Origin: Promethearchaeia archaeon
GTDB taxonomy: Archaea; Asgardarchaeota; Lokiarchaeia; Sigyniarchaeales; SOKP01
DNA: 64,000 bases
Assembly (NCBI GenBank): GCA_029856145.1
Contig: JAHQWK010000032.1
Span: 1-64,000, forward strand
Reading direction: 5' to 3'
Shown here: piece after piece, positions 18,303 to 25,923 of the stretch
How positions within the stretch are numbered: position 1 is the stretch's first letter
How the letters are laid out: each line of letters opens with the position of its first letter
Notes under the pieces: model-generated
Told to the model about the DNA's origin: nothing
Database searches by the model: none
Seen by the model: the letters and a program-made list of their open reading frames with translations, nothing else
Translations under genes and position numbers: made by a program

Positions 18303-19156
18303 TGAATATGTCAGTACCTTCGAGTTTAAAAGTAGGACCAAATACGACTCTTATCTTAGCAAAGAAGAGATATGTAATCTTTTACGTCTTTTTAATTTGG
18401 ATTAGTATTTTTACAATACAGTTTGAATTTTGGTTGTTCTGGAAACTTTATGAGCCGAAATTCATTCATTTTTTACTTTTCTTACCTTTATTAGTTTTTG
18501 TTATGTATCTAACATCAATTTTAGTATCCTTAATCTTTGCTAAAATAATTTTAGTAATCATTAATCTTATTCATAAACCACGAGAAGGAGTGTTCTTAAG
18601 ACATCACTCGGATAAAGATTATAGATATTGGAGTCTTAGAAGTATTATAAAAAAATGGCCGTTTTGGCTATCACACAAATTTCCTTTTCCTTTTATGAAT
18701 AATATATGTTCTAAAATGTTTGGTATAAAAACTAACTACACCAACTCTTTATTTGAAGGATGGGTTGATACAGAATTCATTAAATTTGGAAAGAACGTTG
18801 TAGTTGGACAGGGGGCAATAGTCCAGTCATCCATTATTTTTGGAAATTTATTTATTATAAGAAAAACCATCATTGAAGACAATGTTATGATTGGTTCCCA
18901 AAGTGTTGTTATGCCTGGAACCTATATGAAAAAAAATTCTATTTTAGGAGGTCATTCAATGACCATAGTAGGTCAAAAATTAGAAGAGAATTTTATTTAT
19001 TTAGGAGCTCCAGCTAAAAAGTTTAAAAAAAATGTATTTTATGAAGATGGATTGGAAGATATTATTAAAAATCAAGGAATAGGAGATATTAAAACAGAAG
19101 CAAAATTTGAAGGATTATATACTGTACGTAAGGATAAAGAGATTATTGATGATTAG
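18302..19156 (+). CDS. C-type Pls/NRPS-terminal-like membrane protein (C1)
   Basis: 284 residues. Starts MNMSVPSSLKVGPNT; an ATG two codons further in (18308) matches the C2 start exactly and is equally likely. Two membrane segments (~24-46 and ~55-90), the 'HKPREGVFLR' motif, then a beta-helix ('FIKFGKNVVVGQGAIVQSS', 'DNVMIGSQSVVMPGTYM') ending in 'YLGAPAKKF', the G-x-PA-k signature typical of hexapeptide acyltransferases. Together A1+B1+C1 have six membrane segments and three beta-helix domains. Last gene of the operon. Confidence 0.75.
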   Translation: MNMSVPSSLKVGPNTTLILAKKRYVIFYVFLIWISIFTIQFEFWLFWKLYEPKFIHFLLFLPLLVFVMYLTSILVSLIFAKIILVIINLIHKPREGVFLRHHSDKDYRYWSLRSIIKKWPFWLSHKFPFPFMNNICSKMFGIKTNYTNSLFEGWVDTEFIKFGKNVVVGQGAIVQSSIIFGNLFIIRKTIIEDNVMIGSQSVVMPGTYMKKNSILGGHSMTIVGQKLEENFIYLGAPAKKFKKNVFYEDGLEDIIKNQGIGDIKTEAKFEGLYTVRKDKEIIDD

Positions 19157-19342
19157 AAAGACATTATTTTCTTATTGAATGTTTTTTATCCGTCCATGGC
19201 TTTGAAAAGAACAAAGGATGGGATTCATTCTCCCCAAAAAATCAACTTATTTATAAATTCAAACAAGTAGGACCTCCAATTGGATTAAAATCTATTTAAA
19301 AATATCCAGATGTGTCTATTTAATCTAGTTATAATATATGAA

Positions 19343-19363
19343 TTTAGTTTAATAAAAACTAAA
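19343..19363. terminator. AT hairpin between convergent genes
   Basis: Perfect 8-base inverted repeat (tttagttt / aaactaaa) around a 5-base loop, in the gap between C1 (+) and the selenoprotein-like gene (-). Could terminate either transcript, though it is 187 bases from the C1 stop. Confidence 0.35.
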
Positions 19364-19367
19364 ATTT

Positions 19368-19435
19368 GATTTGGTAAAGTGTGGCTAACTTTAAAGAATA
19401 GAATCTCATTTTTATTATTTTATTCCCACCAAATC
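19368..19435 (-). promoter_or_regulatory. 3'-UTR stem-loop next to the selenoprotein stop; SECIS candidate
   Basis: Starting one base after the stop of the peroxiredoxin-like gene, an 8-base perfect stem (gatttggt / accaaatc) encloses ~52 bases that can pair further (gggaata with tattctt, two G-U pairs). Archaeal selenocysteine insertion elements lie in the 3' UTR, so position fits; I could not match the GAA/A internal loop of known archaeal elements, so this may be only a terminator or RNA-stability structure. Confidence 0.3.
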
Positions 19436-19436
19436 T

Positions 19437-19913
19437 TTATATTTTATTAATTTTTTCAAGAACTTGTAAAATTTCCTCGTTTTCTGGGATATCATGCATA
19501 TTTTTTCCATAATATGCGTATTGAATTATCCCTTTCTTGTCAATTATTAATAATCCAGGCATTCGCCCAAGTTTTATCCACCTTTTTTCTTGTTTTAACA
19601 TTGTAGCTACTTTTTTTGATTCATCATAAAAGACAGCGTATTTTCTTGCATATTTTTGTTCCATTTTTTTAGCATTTTTTTCGTTATCTACTAAGATTGG
19701 ATACAAATACCCATCTAATTCTTCAAATTTTTCGATATCTCTCCTTAATCTAGCAGCATGCCATCGACAGAAAGGTCAATTGATATCTCTAAATAACACA
19801 ATTATTACATTTTTTTTATTTTCAAGATCTCTGATATTGACTGTTTCACCTCTAGAGTTTGGTAGACTAAACTCAGCGATCTTAGTACCAACTATATTGA
19901 ATTTATCTTTCAA
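19437..19913 (-). CDS. peroxiredoxin-like selenoprotein (in-frame TGA = probable selenocysteine)
   Basis: Thioredoxin-fold protein of the AhpC/TSA, Prx-like group that reduces peroxides or disulfides. Read through a single TGA at 19776-19778 the frame gives 158 residues: 'FSLPNSRGETVNIRDL', then 'VIIVLFRDIN-U46-PFC49-RWHAARLR', then a typical Prx C-terminus ('MPGLLIIDKKGIIQYAYYG'). The TGA falls exactly where these proteins have the first Cys of the redox CxxC motif, giving U-P-F-C. Both sides are intact, and there is no other disruption. The only plausible start is TTG at 19911-19913 (frame closed by TAA eleven codons upstream). Selenoproteins and their machinery are known in Lokiarchaeia. 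Alternative: a nonsense mutation or sequencing error at a Cys codon, with translation restarting near 19706. Confidence 0.75.
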
Positions 19914-20030
19914 TTTGATATCACTTTTGTTTTTATTTATATTTTAAATAAAGAATAAATAAATATTCCTTAATTATATATTTCTTTAAAATTATAAATT
20001 TAAATTGAAAGTCTATACTGTGGTGAAAAA

Positions 20031-20432
20031 ATGGCTCTTGATATAAATTGGATAGCTTTTGTAGTTGTAGCATTGATATATTTTGCAATCCACTTTTTTT
20101 GGTATTTTCCTTTTGCATTCGGTAATTTATGGCTAAAGTTAGTAGGCAAAGAAAGTGAACCGAAGTCTAAAATTATTAGAGACACAATAATAATGATTCC
20201 TACTAGTTTTATAACAGTTCTTTTCATCGAGATAATGATGGATTTAACTGGTATGAATGATATTGTTTCTGCTTTATTACTTAGTTGCATGTTATGGCTC
20301 GGTTTTGTAGCAACAATTGCTATTAACCAAAATAATTTTAATGACAGAGGAATTAAGCTATTTTTATTAGAATATGGTTTTTATCTTATAGGTTTTATAA
20401 TTAGTGGAGCGATATTAGCAGTTTGGATATAA
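20031..20432 (+). CDS. DUF1761-family membrane protein
   Basis: 133 residues with four membrane helices. The start 'INWIAFVVVALIYFAIHFFWY' and the 'MLWLGFVATIAINQNNF' segment match the DUF1761 family (often seen with a 'GFvaa' motif in helix 3), whose function is not established. ATG at 20031 follows 'gtggtga'. It lies 126 bases upstream of the heliorhodopsin gene on the same strand and might be co-transcribed. Confidence 0.75.
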   Translation: MALDINWIAFVVVALIYFAIHFFWYFPFAFGNLWLKLVGKESEPKSKIIRDTIIMIPTSFITVLFIEIMMDLTGMNDIVSALLLSCMLWLGFVATIAINQNNFNDRGIKLFLLEYGFYLIGFIISGAILAVWI

Positions 20433-20558
20433 TCTACTAATTTATTTATTTTTTATTAATTAAACTCATTTTTTTTTTCAAATTTTAAAGAATAGTATGA
20501 AATAAATTTATAATTTTGAGGGATATGAGTTAAAATCTAATTTTGTATATATTTTCTT

Positions 20559-21398
20559 ATGAACTCTATTGAAAAATCAGAAGATGGTTGGCTAATACCA
20601 AAATCTCCAATTACATTTGATTATCTAAAAAGATTCAATCGAAATATGGGTATTTTACATTTAGTGCAGGGTTTACTAATGGTCCTTTTTGGCTTTTTAC
20701 CTCAACTAGCTTTTTCCAGAGACCTTTACACTTTTTACCTAAAATTTGAACTTATTGGTCCAGATTATATTATCTCACCAAATCCTACGGTACTTTTTGT
20801 CTTTAGTGCTTTAGGGGCATTTGTTGGATCCTTTTTATTGATGTCTGCTATTGCCCATCTATTAATTGCTTACCCACTTAATAAAAGTTATGTCAAGAAT
20901 TTAAAAAGAGGAATAAATAAGATACGTTGGTTTGAGTACGCCTTTTCAAGTTCAGTGATGATTTTCTTAATCGCTATTTTTTTTGGCGTGTGGGATTTCT
21001 GGGCATTGTTTATGATTTTTGTCTTAAATGCTCTGATGAATATGTTTGGTTTAATGATGGAATCATATAATGTATATACGAGAGAAAAAAATGAGAAGGT
21101 TAAATGGGGTCCATATTATTTAGGTGTTATTGCCGGAGCCGTTCCTTGGATTGTAATTACTGCTTACTTTATAAGTACTGAAACAATTGGAGGAGAAGTA
21201 CCACTATTTGTCTATTTGATTTACGGAATAGAACTATTTTTCTTTAATACATTCGCTATCAACATGATATTGCAATATAAAGGAGTAGGAAAGTGGAAAG
21301 ATTATCTCTACGGTGAAAGAGTGTATCAACTTTTAAGTCTTGTATCTAAAACATTTCTAGCATGGCTTGTATTTGCAGGAGTATTTAGTCCAACATAA
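20559..21398 (+). CDS. heliorhodopsin
   Basis: Seven-helix retinal protein of the heliorhodopsin family, whose N-terminus faces the cytoplasm and whose photocycle is slow, suggesting signalling rather than ion pumping. 279 residues. Diagnostic features: N-terminal 'RFNRNMGILHLVQ', helix 3 'RWFEYAFSSSVMI' with the counterion-type Glu at E126, 'NMFGLMMESYN' in helix 4, 'YKGVGKWKDYLYGERVYQ' before helix 7, and the retinal Schiff-base lysine K264 in 'LLSLVSKTFLAWLVFAG'. No type-1 rhodopsin or carotenoid gene is nearby in the window. Convergent with the AMP-ligase-like gene, with an A9-T7 terminator between. Confidence 0.93.
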   Translation: MNSIEKSEDGWLIPKSPITFDYLKRFNRNMGILHLVQGLLMVLFGFLPQLAFSRDLYTFYLKFELIGPDYIISPNPTVLFVFSALGAFVGSFLLMSAIAHLLIAYPLNKSYVKNLKRGINKIRWFEYAFSSSVMIFLIAIFFGVWDFWALFMIFVLNALMNMFGLMMESYNVYTREKNEKVKWGPYYLGVIAGAVPWIVITAYFISTETIGGEVPLFVYLIYGIELFFFNTFAINMILQYKGVGKWKDYLYGERVYQLLSLVSKTFLAWLVFAGVFSPT

Positions 21399-21408
21399 AA
21401 ATTAAGTT

Positions 21409-21431
21409 AAAAAAAAATTTTTTTATTTTTT
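21409..21431. terminator. bidirectional A/T-run terminator
   Basis: Nine A, seven T, A, six T between the convergent heliorhodopsin and AMP-ligase-like genes; gives a T run in both directions. Confidence 0.5.
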
Positions 21432-21439
21432 GAAGGAAT

Positions 21440-23080
21440 TTAAGCTTCTAATACATAAAGTGGCCATTTTTTCAAAACTCCTTTAGGATTTTTCCCGCTT
21501 CTAACTTTCTGTAACATTTCAGAGCGTGTCGCTAAGAAGTCTATTGGATTATTCTTAATTAGTTCTATTTCTATTTCATTATTTAAAATAGCTTCTTTAA
21601 ACTTTTCATTTCTAATACAGTTAAGTAAAATTTTGCTATAATTCTTTAAATTAGAGCAATTTTTCCTATCGTTTGAATAAAGAAATAATTTCAAACTATT
21701 ATTTACAGATTCTTTATAGATTAATAATAATAGAGAATCAATATCTAAGACACATTTGTCTTTTAAACAATTTAATAGAATTCGCGGATTTAAAATTTCG
21801 AAATTAGGAAAAGTAAAGTAATCACCAGCATAAACTTTATAATTCAATTGCAATCCTATCTCTTTCGATAAGTTTATTGGATATTTTAATTGAAAACTTG
21901 AACGTAAAATTTTTCCATCAATTTGAGGAAGACCTTCCTGATTTTTAATAGAAATAACGTCACCCAAATCTATATTAATTAAAACTCCTGAGTTATTAAG
22001 TCGTGAAACATAAAGCCTACCAAATTTATTTTTGGTCCTTGAAATTAACTCTTTTTTTCCTTTATAATCTATTACTGGAAGAGTTAGAGGAAAGATATGC
22101 ATTCTATTTAAGCGTGAAATTTCAAAATCTCCCATGTTTATGCTTGCAGCAAATGGGCCAATTTCAGAAGCTACATAAAGATTTGTAAATTTTTCTTTAC
22201 CCTCTTCCCATTTCATAAATTTACGAATTAATTCCCAATCTGATTTTGATAATGAACTTATACTAAATACCAAAGTTGCTTTCGATATTTTTTCAGATAA
22301 TTCTTTTTGAATTTCATATGAAACACTATCTAATCCATTCTTTTCAATTTTTAATAGAAAGTCTTCAAGTTTTGGATTTTGAGTTTTATTTATTAAATAA
22401 AGTGATCTTTTTATCCCATCTTGGAGTCTAGTAATATCTGCCCATCCTAAAATTGTTATTGCTGGTGCAGAAATAACTGAGATATTATCCATTGTTAAAA
22501 TTTTAGATATTATATCTAAGTTTCTTGAATTTTTATATTCATAAAACAGATATGCTTTTGGTTTAATAACGGATAGCATGATTCTTTGAGAAAATTCCGA
22601 GGAGTAAAGTGAAATATATTTCTTATCTCCTTGTTTTTGAATCCCATCAAATTTAAGCCTTGAAGGAACAAAAATAATAGCAGAGGAATTTAAATCTAAC
22701 CCACTCGATTCAAAAATTGCTTGCATACCAGGAGCCCATTGTCTTTTGACAATGTCTTTTGCCATATGAAACCATTTTAGTTCTGATAATTTACTATTTG
22801 TAGTCCCTGAAGTATGACAAAAAATTAATGCGTCAGAAGCTTTATCACTATTGAGAAAATCATCTATATCTATTGAGAAACTTCTAGAATCAGTTGTTTC
22901 AGATTTTATCCTATTGAAAAGATCTTCAATAGATGATAGCTCTGAAAGCTTTAATGACAATTCTTCATATTCCTCTCGAGAATCTATTTCAAGCCAATGT
23001 TTCCAATTTATCCTTTCTATATCTGAAAAAGATTTATTGAAGTTATTTTGAACTTTTTCATCAAAGTCATAAGATACCAA
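21440..23080 (-). CDS. divergent AMP-forming (adenylate-forming) ligase-like protein
   Basis: 546 residues. Contains the core motifs of acyl/aminoacyl-adenylate-forming enzymes in order: the P-loop A3 motif 'HTSGTTNSK' (H89-K97), an A5-like 'NLYVASEIGPFA' near residue 295-315, an A7/A8-like 'GRLYVSRLNNSGVLINIDLGD', and a Lys-rich A10-like end 'RSGKNPKGVLKKW'. It is closest in style to PaaK/LuxE-type ligases, which activate a carboxylate as an AMP ester. No carrier-protein (phosphopantetheine) domain is visible. Start is a TTG immediately after an in-frame TAG. Because it sits within the Pls-like array it is a candidate for supplying the activated substrate, but this is inference; sequence is divergent and the substrate cannot be read. 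Confidence 0.7.
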   Translation of the reverse strand: MVSYDFDEKVQNNFNKSFSDIERINWKHWLEIDSREEYEELSLKLSELSSIEDLFNRIKSETTDSRSFSIDIDDFLNSDKASDALIFCHTSGTTNSKLSELKWFHMAKDIVKRQWAPGMQAIFESSGLDLNSSAIIFVPSRLKFDGIQKQGDKKYISLYSSEFSQRIMLSVIKPKAYLFYEYKNSRNLDIISKILTMDNISVISAPAITILGWADITRLQDGIKRSLYLINKTQNPKLEDFLLKIEKNGLDSVSYEIQKELSEKISKATLVFSISSLSKSDWELIRKFMKWEEGKEKFTNLYVASEIGPFAASINMGDFEISRLNRMHIFPLTLPVIDYKGKKELISRTKNKFGRLYVSRLNNSGVLINIDLGDVISIKNQEGLPQIDGKILRSSFQLKYPINLSKEIGLQLNYKVYAGDYFTFPNFEILNPRILLNCLKDKCVLDIDSLLLLIYKESVNNSLKLFLYSNDRKNCSNLKNYSKILLNCIRNEKFKEAILNNEIEIELIKNNPIDFLATRSEMLQKVRSGKNPKGVLKKWPLYVLEA

Positions 23081-23208
23081 AATATTCTCCTACACTGTAA
23101 GTTCTATTTTAATATATTGATGGTTAAAAATAACGATATTATCAAAATCTAATTAGAATAAATAAGGAAAAAATGAATTATATTGTTTTTCGAAAATATT
23201 TATTTGTT

Positions 23209-23748
23209 TTAAATATAATGTAAAATACCATATAACCCAGACTCAGGATCTTGGAATATAGGCAAGTGTGGTGGCAAATAGGTAAATATTATTAAAGAAA
23301 GTCCGAATCCTAAAATAATTATCCATGACATAATACTTATCCATCTTGGTAATTCATTTAATGTCAATATTTTATAGCTAACTACTTGACCAATAATTAC
23401 ACCAAAATAGAAACTTAAAATGTCTATTATAAGAAGTTCTGTCCCAAGAATAGCTGTATATGAGTAAAAAACAATTAAAATGGTAGCAATACTTATTATA
23501 GCAGCAAGACTTTTTGCAATGATAATATTATTTGCTTTTTCTTTTATAAACTTATATTCGATTAAAGAAAATATTACAAGCGGCCAATAGGGGAGTTTTA
23601 GATGTTCCCACACACTTTCATTAACTGCAGTAATTGCTCCAATGGGAGGCCAAGAAAAAAGCCATTCAAATACAAAGTGGAATAAAGAACCAACGATAAT
23701 GATAAAAATCATGCCCAAAATTTCCCATTGTAATAGTTTATTTTGCAT
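23209..23748 (-). CDS. DUF6512-family membrane protein
   Basis: 179 residues with five to six membrane helices. The loop 'AVNESVWEHLKLPYWP' after the second helix is characteristic of a conserved uncharacterised membrane family (DUF6512). The His of this loop and the 'HFVFEW' motif before it could bind metal or a lipid head group, but function is unknown. ATG at 23748. Same strand as the AMP-ligase-like gene, 128 bases upstream of it. Confidence 0.72.
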   Translation of the reverse strand: MQNKLLQWEILGMIFIIIVGSLFHFVFEWLFSWPPIGAITAVNESVWEHLKLPYWPLVIFSLIEYKFIKEKANNIIIAKSLAAIISIATILIVFYSYTAILGTELLIIDILSFYFGVIIGQVVSYKILTLNELPRWISIMSWIIILGFGLSLIIFTYLPPHLPIFQDPESGLYGILHYI

Positions 23749-24118
23749 CTTTTCACCTTTAAATCTTTAAAAATGTAATCTAATTAATTTTGGTTAAATT
23801 GAAAATATAAAAAAGTGCATATTTCTGTTTTATATAAAAGATTATATTAAAAAATAGTTCTGCTTTGATTCTATAAATTAATTCTAAACTGTGACTTATC
23901 TTTATTAGGACTTATATTAATTTCTTTATTATTTCTAGATTGTAATTTGCTAATTTTAAATGTTAATAAAATACTAGTTTGATTTGAAATGAAAGCAGCG
24001 GTATATGATGGAAGTAAAATAAATATAAAAGATATACTAATCCCACAAATAAAAAATAACTAAATGAGCGGTTTGTGCAAACTGTATTTTGATTGAGTAA
24101 AACCGCCTTTTTTAATAC
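23749..24118. other. 370-base stretch holding only a broken gene start
   Basis: AT-rich DNA between the DUF6512 gene and the GRAM-like gene. Apart from the alcohol-dehydrogenase-like fragment at 23989-24063 nothing coding or structured was seen. Confidence 0.5.
23989..24063 (+). pseudogene. remnant of a zinc-type alcohol dehydrogenase N-terminus
   Basis: ATG opens a 24-codon frame (MKAAVYDGSKINIKDILIPQ...) that matches the very start of medium-chain zinc alcohol dehydrogenases (MKA-x-V-Y ... I-x-D-x-P-x-P) and then meets TAA. The following bases in another frame (AVCANCILIE) may be a degraded version of the next segment (A-x-G-I-C-G). A deletion relic rather than a functional gene. Confidence 0.5.
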
Positions 24119-24775
24119 TTATAGGGATTCTTCGACAACTTCTTTACTTAACATTTCAAAAAGTTTGTCAATGTTTTCTTCTCTTTTCGCTTGGGACTCC
24201 CCAAGAGCAATTTTTAAATTAACTTCACTTTGCTTTTCATCGACCATCACTCTATACCTTATATTATTACGGACTCTCCTTAATCTAAAGATATTTTTAA
24301 TTGGAATCTCATATCCATAAAAAGCTATATTTGGGATATATCTATTATAAGGTCCTTTGAGCTTACCCTGTGCAATCATTCTAGCATTAGTAATGAAAAT
24401 ACTTGCAGAATTTAAAAAAATGGGTTCAGTCATTTTTCTATTTTGTGTTATGTTCCCATTAAATTCAAGAAGTATTTGTTCTCCCTCAGTTAAATAATAT
24501 TTTTCAAGAATATATCTTTCCATTTCCTTTAGCTTCTCATCTCCAATAAGTTTCCCCATTTTATTCCTGAAAGATTTATAGAGTTTTTTCATAAAAAATT
24601 CGGGTTTTATTTTGAATGTTTCCCCGACAATGTTAAAAAAATCAGAATCGGAAAGCTGCTGAAATTCTGCTTTTCTTCGTAAGTCCAATAAAGTATTTAA
24701 AATTTTACTAGAAACTGGTTTTGGTCTTTGAAGTTCTTCTTTAAGAATATCCAATATTTGACTACTTTCACTCAT
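24119..24775 (-). CDS. GRAM/PH-like domain protein of unknown function
   Basis: 218 soluble residues. N-terminal half is helical (~1-95). From 'YYLTEGEQILLEFNGNI' onward the pattern (EGE-x-I-L, then 'SASIFITNARMIAQGKL', then 'IPIKNIFRLRRV') is that of GRAM or bacterial PH-like domains, which bind phosphoinositides or other lipids or proteins in eukaryotes; a helical tail follows. Such domains are frequent in Asgard genomes. ATG at 24775. It is the last gene before the second Pls-like module, divergently oriented from it. Confidence 0.6.
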   Translation of the reverse strand: MSESSQILDILKEELQRPKPVSSKILNTLLDLRRKAEFQQLSDSDFFNIVGETFKIKPEFFMKKLYKSFRNKMGKLIGDEKLKEMERYILEKYYLTEGEQILLEFNGNITQNRKMTEPIFLNSASIFITNARMIAQGKLKGPYNRYIPNIAFYGYEIPIKNIFRLRRVRNNIRYRVMVDEKQSEVNLKIALGESQAKREENIDKLFEMLSKEVVEESL

Positions 24776-24902
24776 TTTGATCCAGCCTATTTAAAAGTTT
24801 ATTAGTACATAATTAAACCAAATTTTATTTATAATTTACTCAAAAAAATTTTAGTTTGTGTAAATAAAACCAATATTGATTTATCCACTTATCCTATGAT
24901 TC

Positions 24903-24938
24903 TTAATCTGAAAATTTTTAAATACTCACAAGTATATA
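24903..24938 (+). promoter_or_regulatory. duplicated promoter-like element upstream of module 2
   Basis: 34 of 36 bases match 16402-16437 in front of module 1, at nearly the same distance from the start of the A gene. Likely BRE/TATA region retained after duplication of the cassette. Confidence 0.55.
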
Positions 24939-24990
24939 ACAAAGAAACATTAAAGAAAACCGCTAAATAAAGAAATTTAATAACTCTTCT

Positions 24991-25923
24991 GTGATAAAAT
25001 TGGAATCAAATAGTCCAGATCAAAAAGAAAATACTGAAAATAACATTATTAAAGAAGAAATTAAGTTACAGTTGCATATATGGCTACCTACATTCTATGT
25101 TATTTACTACTGTTCTTTTCTAATTCCGGGAATAATCTTCATGATGTATATGATGTTATTTTATTTGCCATTCTTCTTAGAGGAAGCAAACTTTATTTCT
25201 CTTTTTACTAATTTGCCTTCTCTCATTGCCTCTTTAACAATACCATTTGTAATAATAATATGTTACCTAATACATATATTTATTATAGCTCTAATAACTC
25301 GGTTGATTTGGAGATTCTCAGAAAAAAAATCTCCTTCTAAATCCGGAATCATCCCAAGAAATATCCCCAGTTTAACGTTAAATTATTATCACTTTCGTAG
25401 TTTTATTATAAAATATCCCAAAAACGTGTTTTCCCGAGGCCCATTTCCTTGGTTATTAAAATGGATGTATAATTTCGTCGGAACAAATAAAATAGGAAAA
25501 GGATCTGTCATTGAGGAGCAACTAGCTGGGGATAGGTTTGTAGAAATTGGAGAAAATACTTATATAGGAACAAATCCAGGTATCAGTTCACATGCAGTGG
25601 AAGGAACTTTTGGTAATATTTCATTTGCAAAGATAAAAATTAGAGATAATGTTACTGCTGCTGGATTTAATTGTTTTGGCCCGGGACTGGATACAGGAAA
25701 TAACTCATGGTGGTTACCTATGACTGGAGCAACGAAATACAACATTTTAAAAGGTAATAACTTCTATTTCGGCACTCCCCTCAGGAAGATTTTCAAAAGA
25801 AAGGTAATGGAGTACTTACAAATTTCAGAAGAGGATTTAAAAAGAGCAGAGGATTTTAAAAAAAAAATTGAATTAAAAAATCAAAAGAAAAAGAAGAAGA
25901 GGGAGATTCAAATAAATGAATGA
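24991..25923 (+). CDS. A-type Pls/NRPS-terminal-like membrane protein (A2)
   Basis: 310 residues, a close paralogue of A1 along its whole length, with the same two membrane hairpins, the SPSKSGIIPRNIPS linker and a beta-helix containing 'SSHAVEGTFGNI'. GTG start. An 80-base stretch (25753-25832) is identical to A1 at 79 positions although flanking codons differ at silent sites. C-terminus is Lys-rich. The stop overlaps the B2 start by 8 bases, so A2 and B2 are translationally coupled. Confidence 0.75.
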   Translation: MIKLESNSPDQKENTENNIIKEEIKLQLHIWLPTFYVIYYCSFLIPGIIFMMYMMLFYLPFFLEEANFISLFTNLPSLIASLTIPFVIIICYLIHIFIIALITRLIWRFSEKKSPSKSGIIPRNIPSLTLNYYHFRSFIIKYPKNVFSRGPFPWLLKWMYNFVGTNKIGKGSVIEEQLAGDRFVEIGENTYIGTNPGISSHAVEGTFGNISFAKIKIRDNVTAAGFNCFGPGLDTGNNSWWLPMTGATKYNILKGNNFYFGTPLRKIFKRKVMEYLQISEEDLKRAEDFKKKIELKNQKKKKKREIQINE

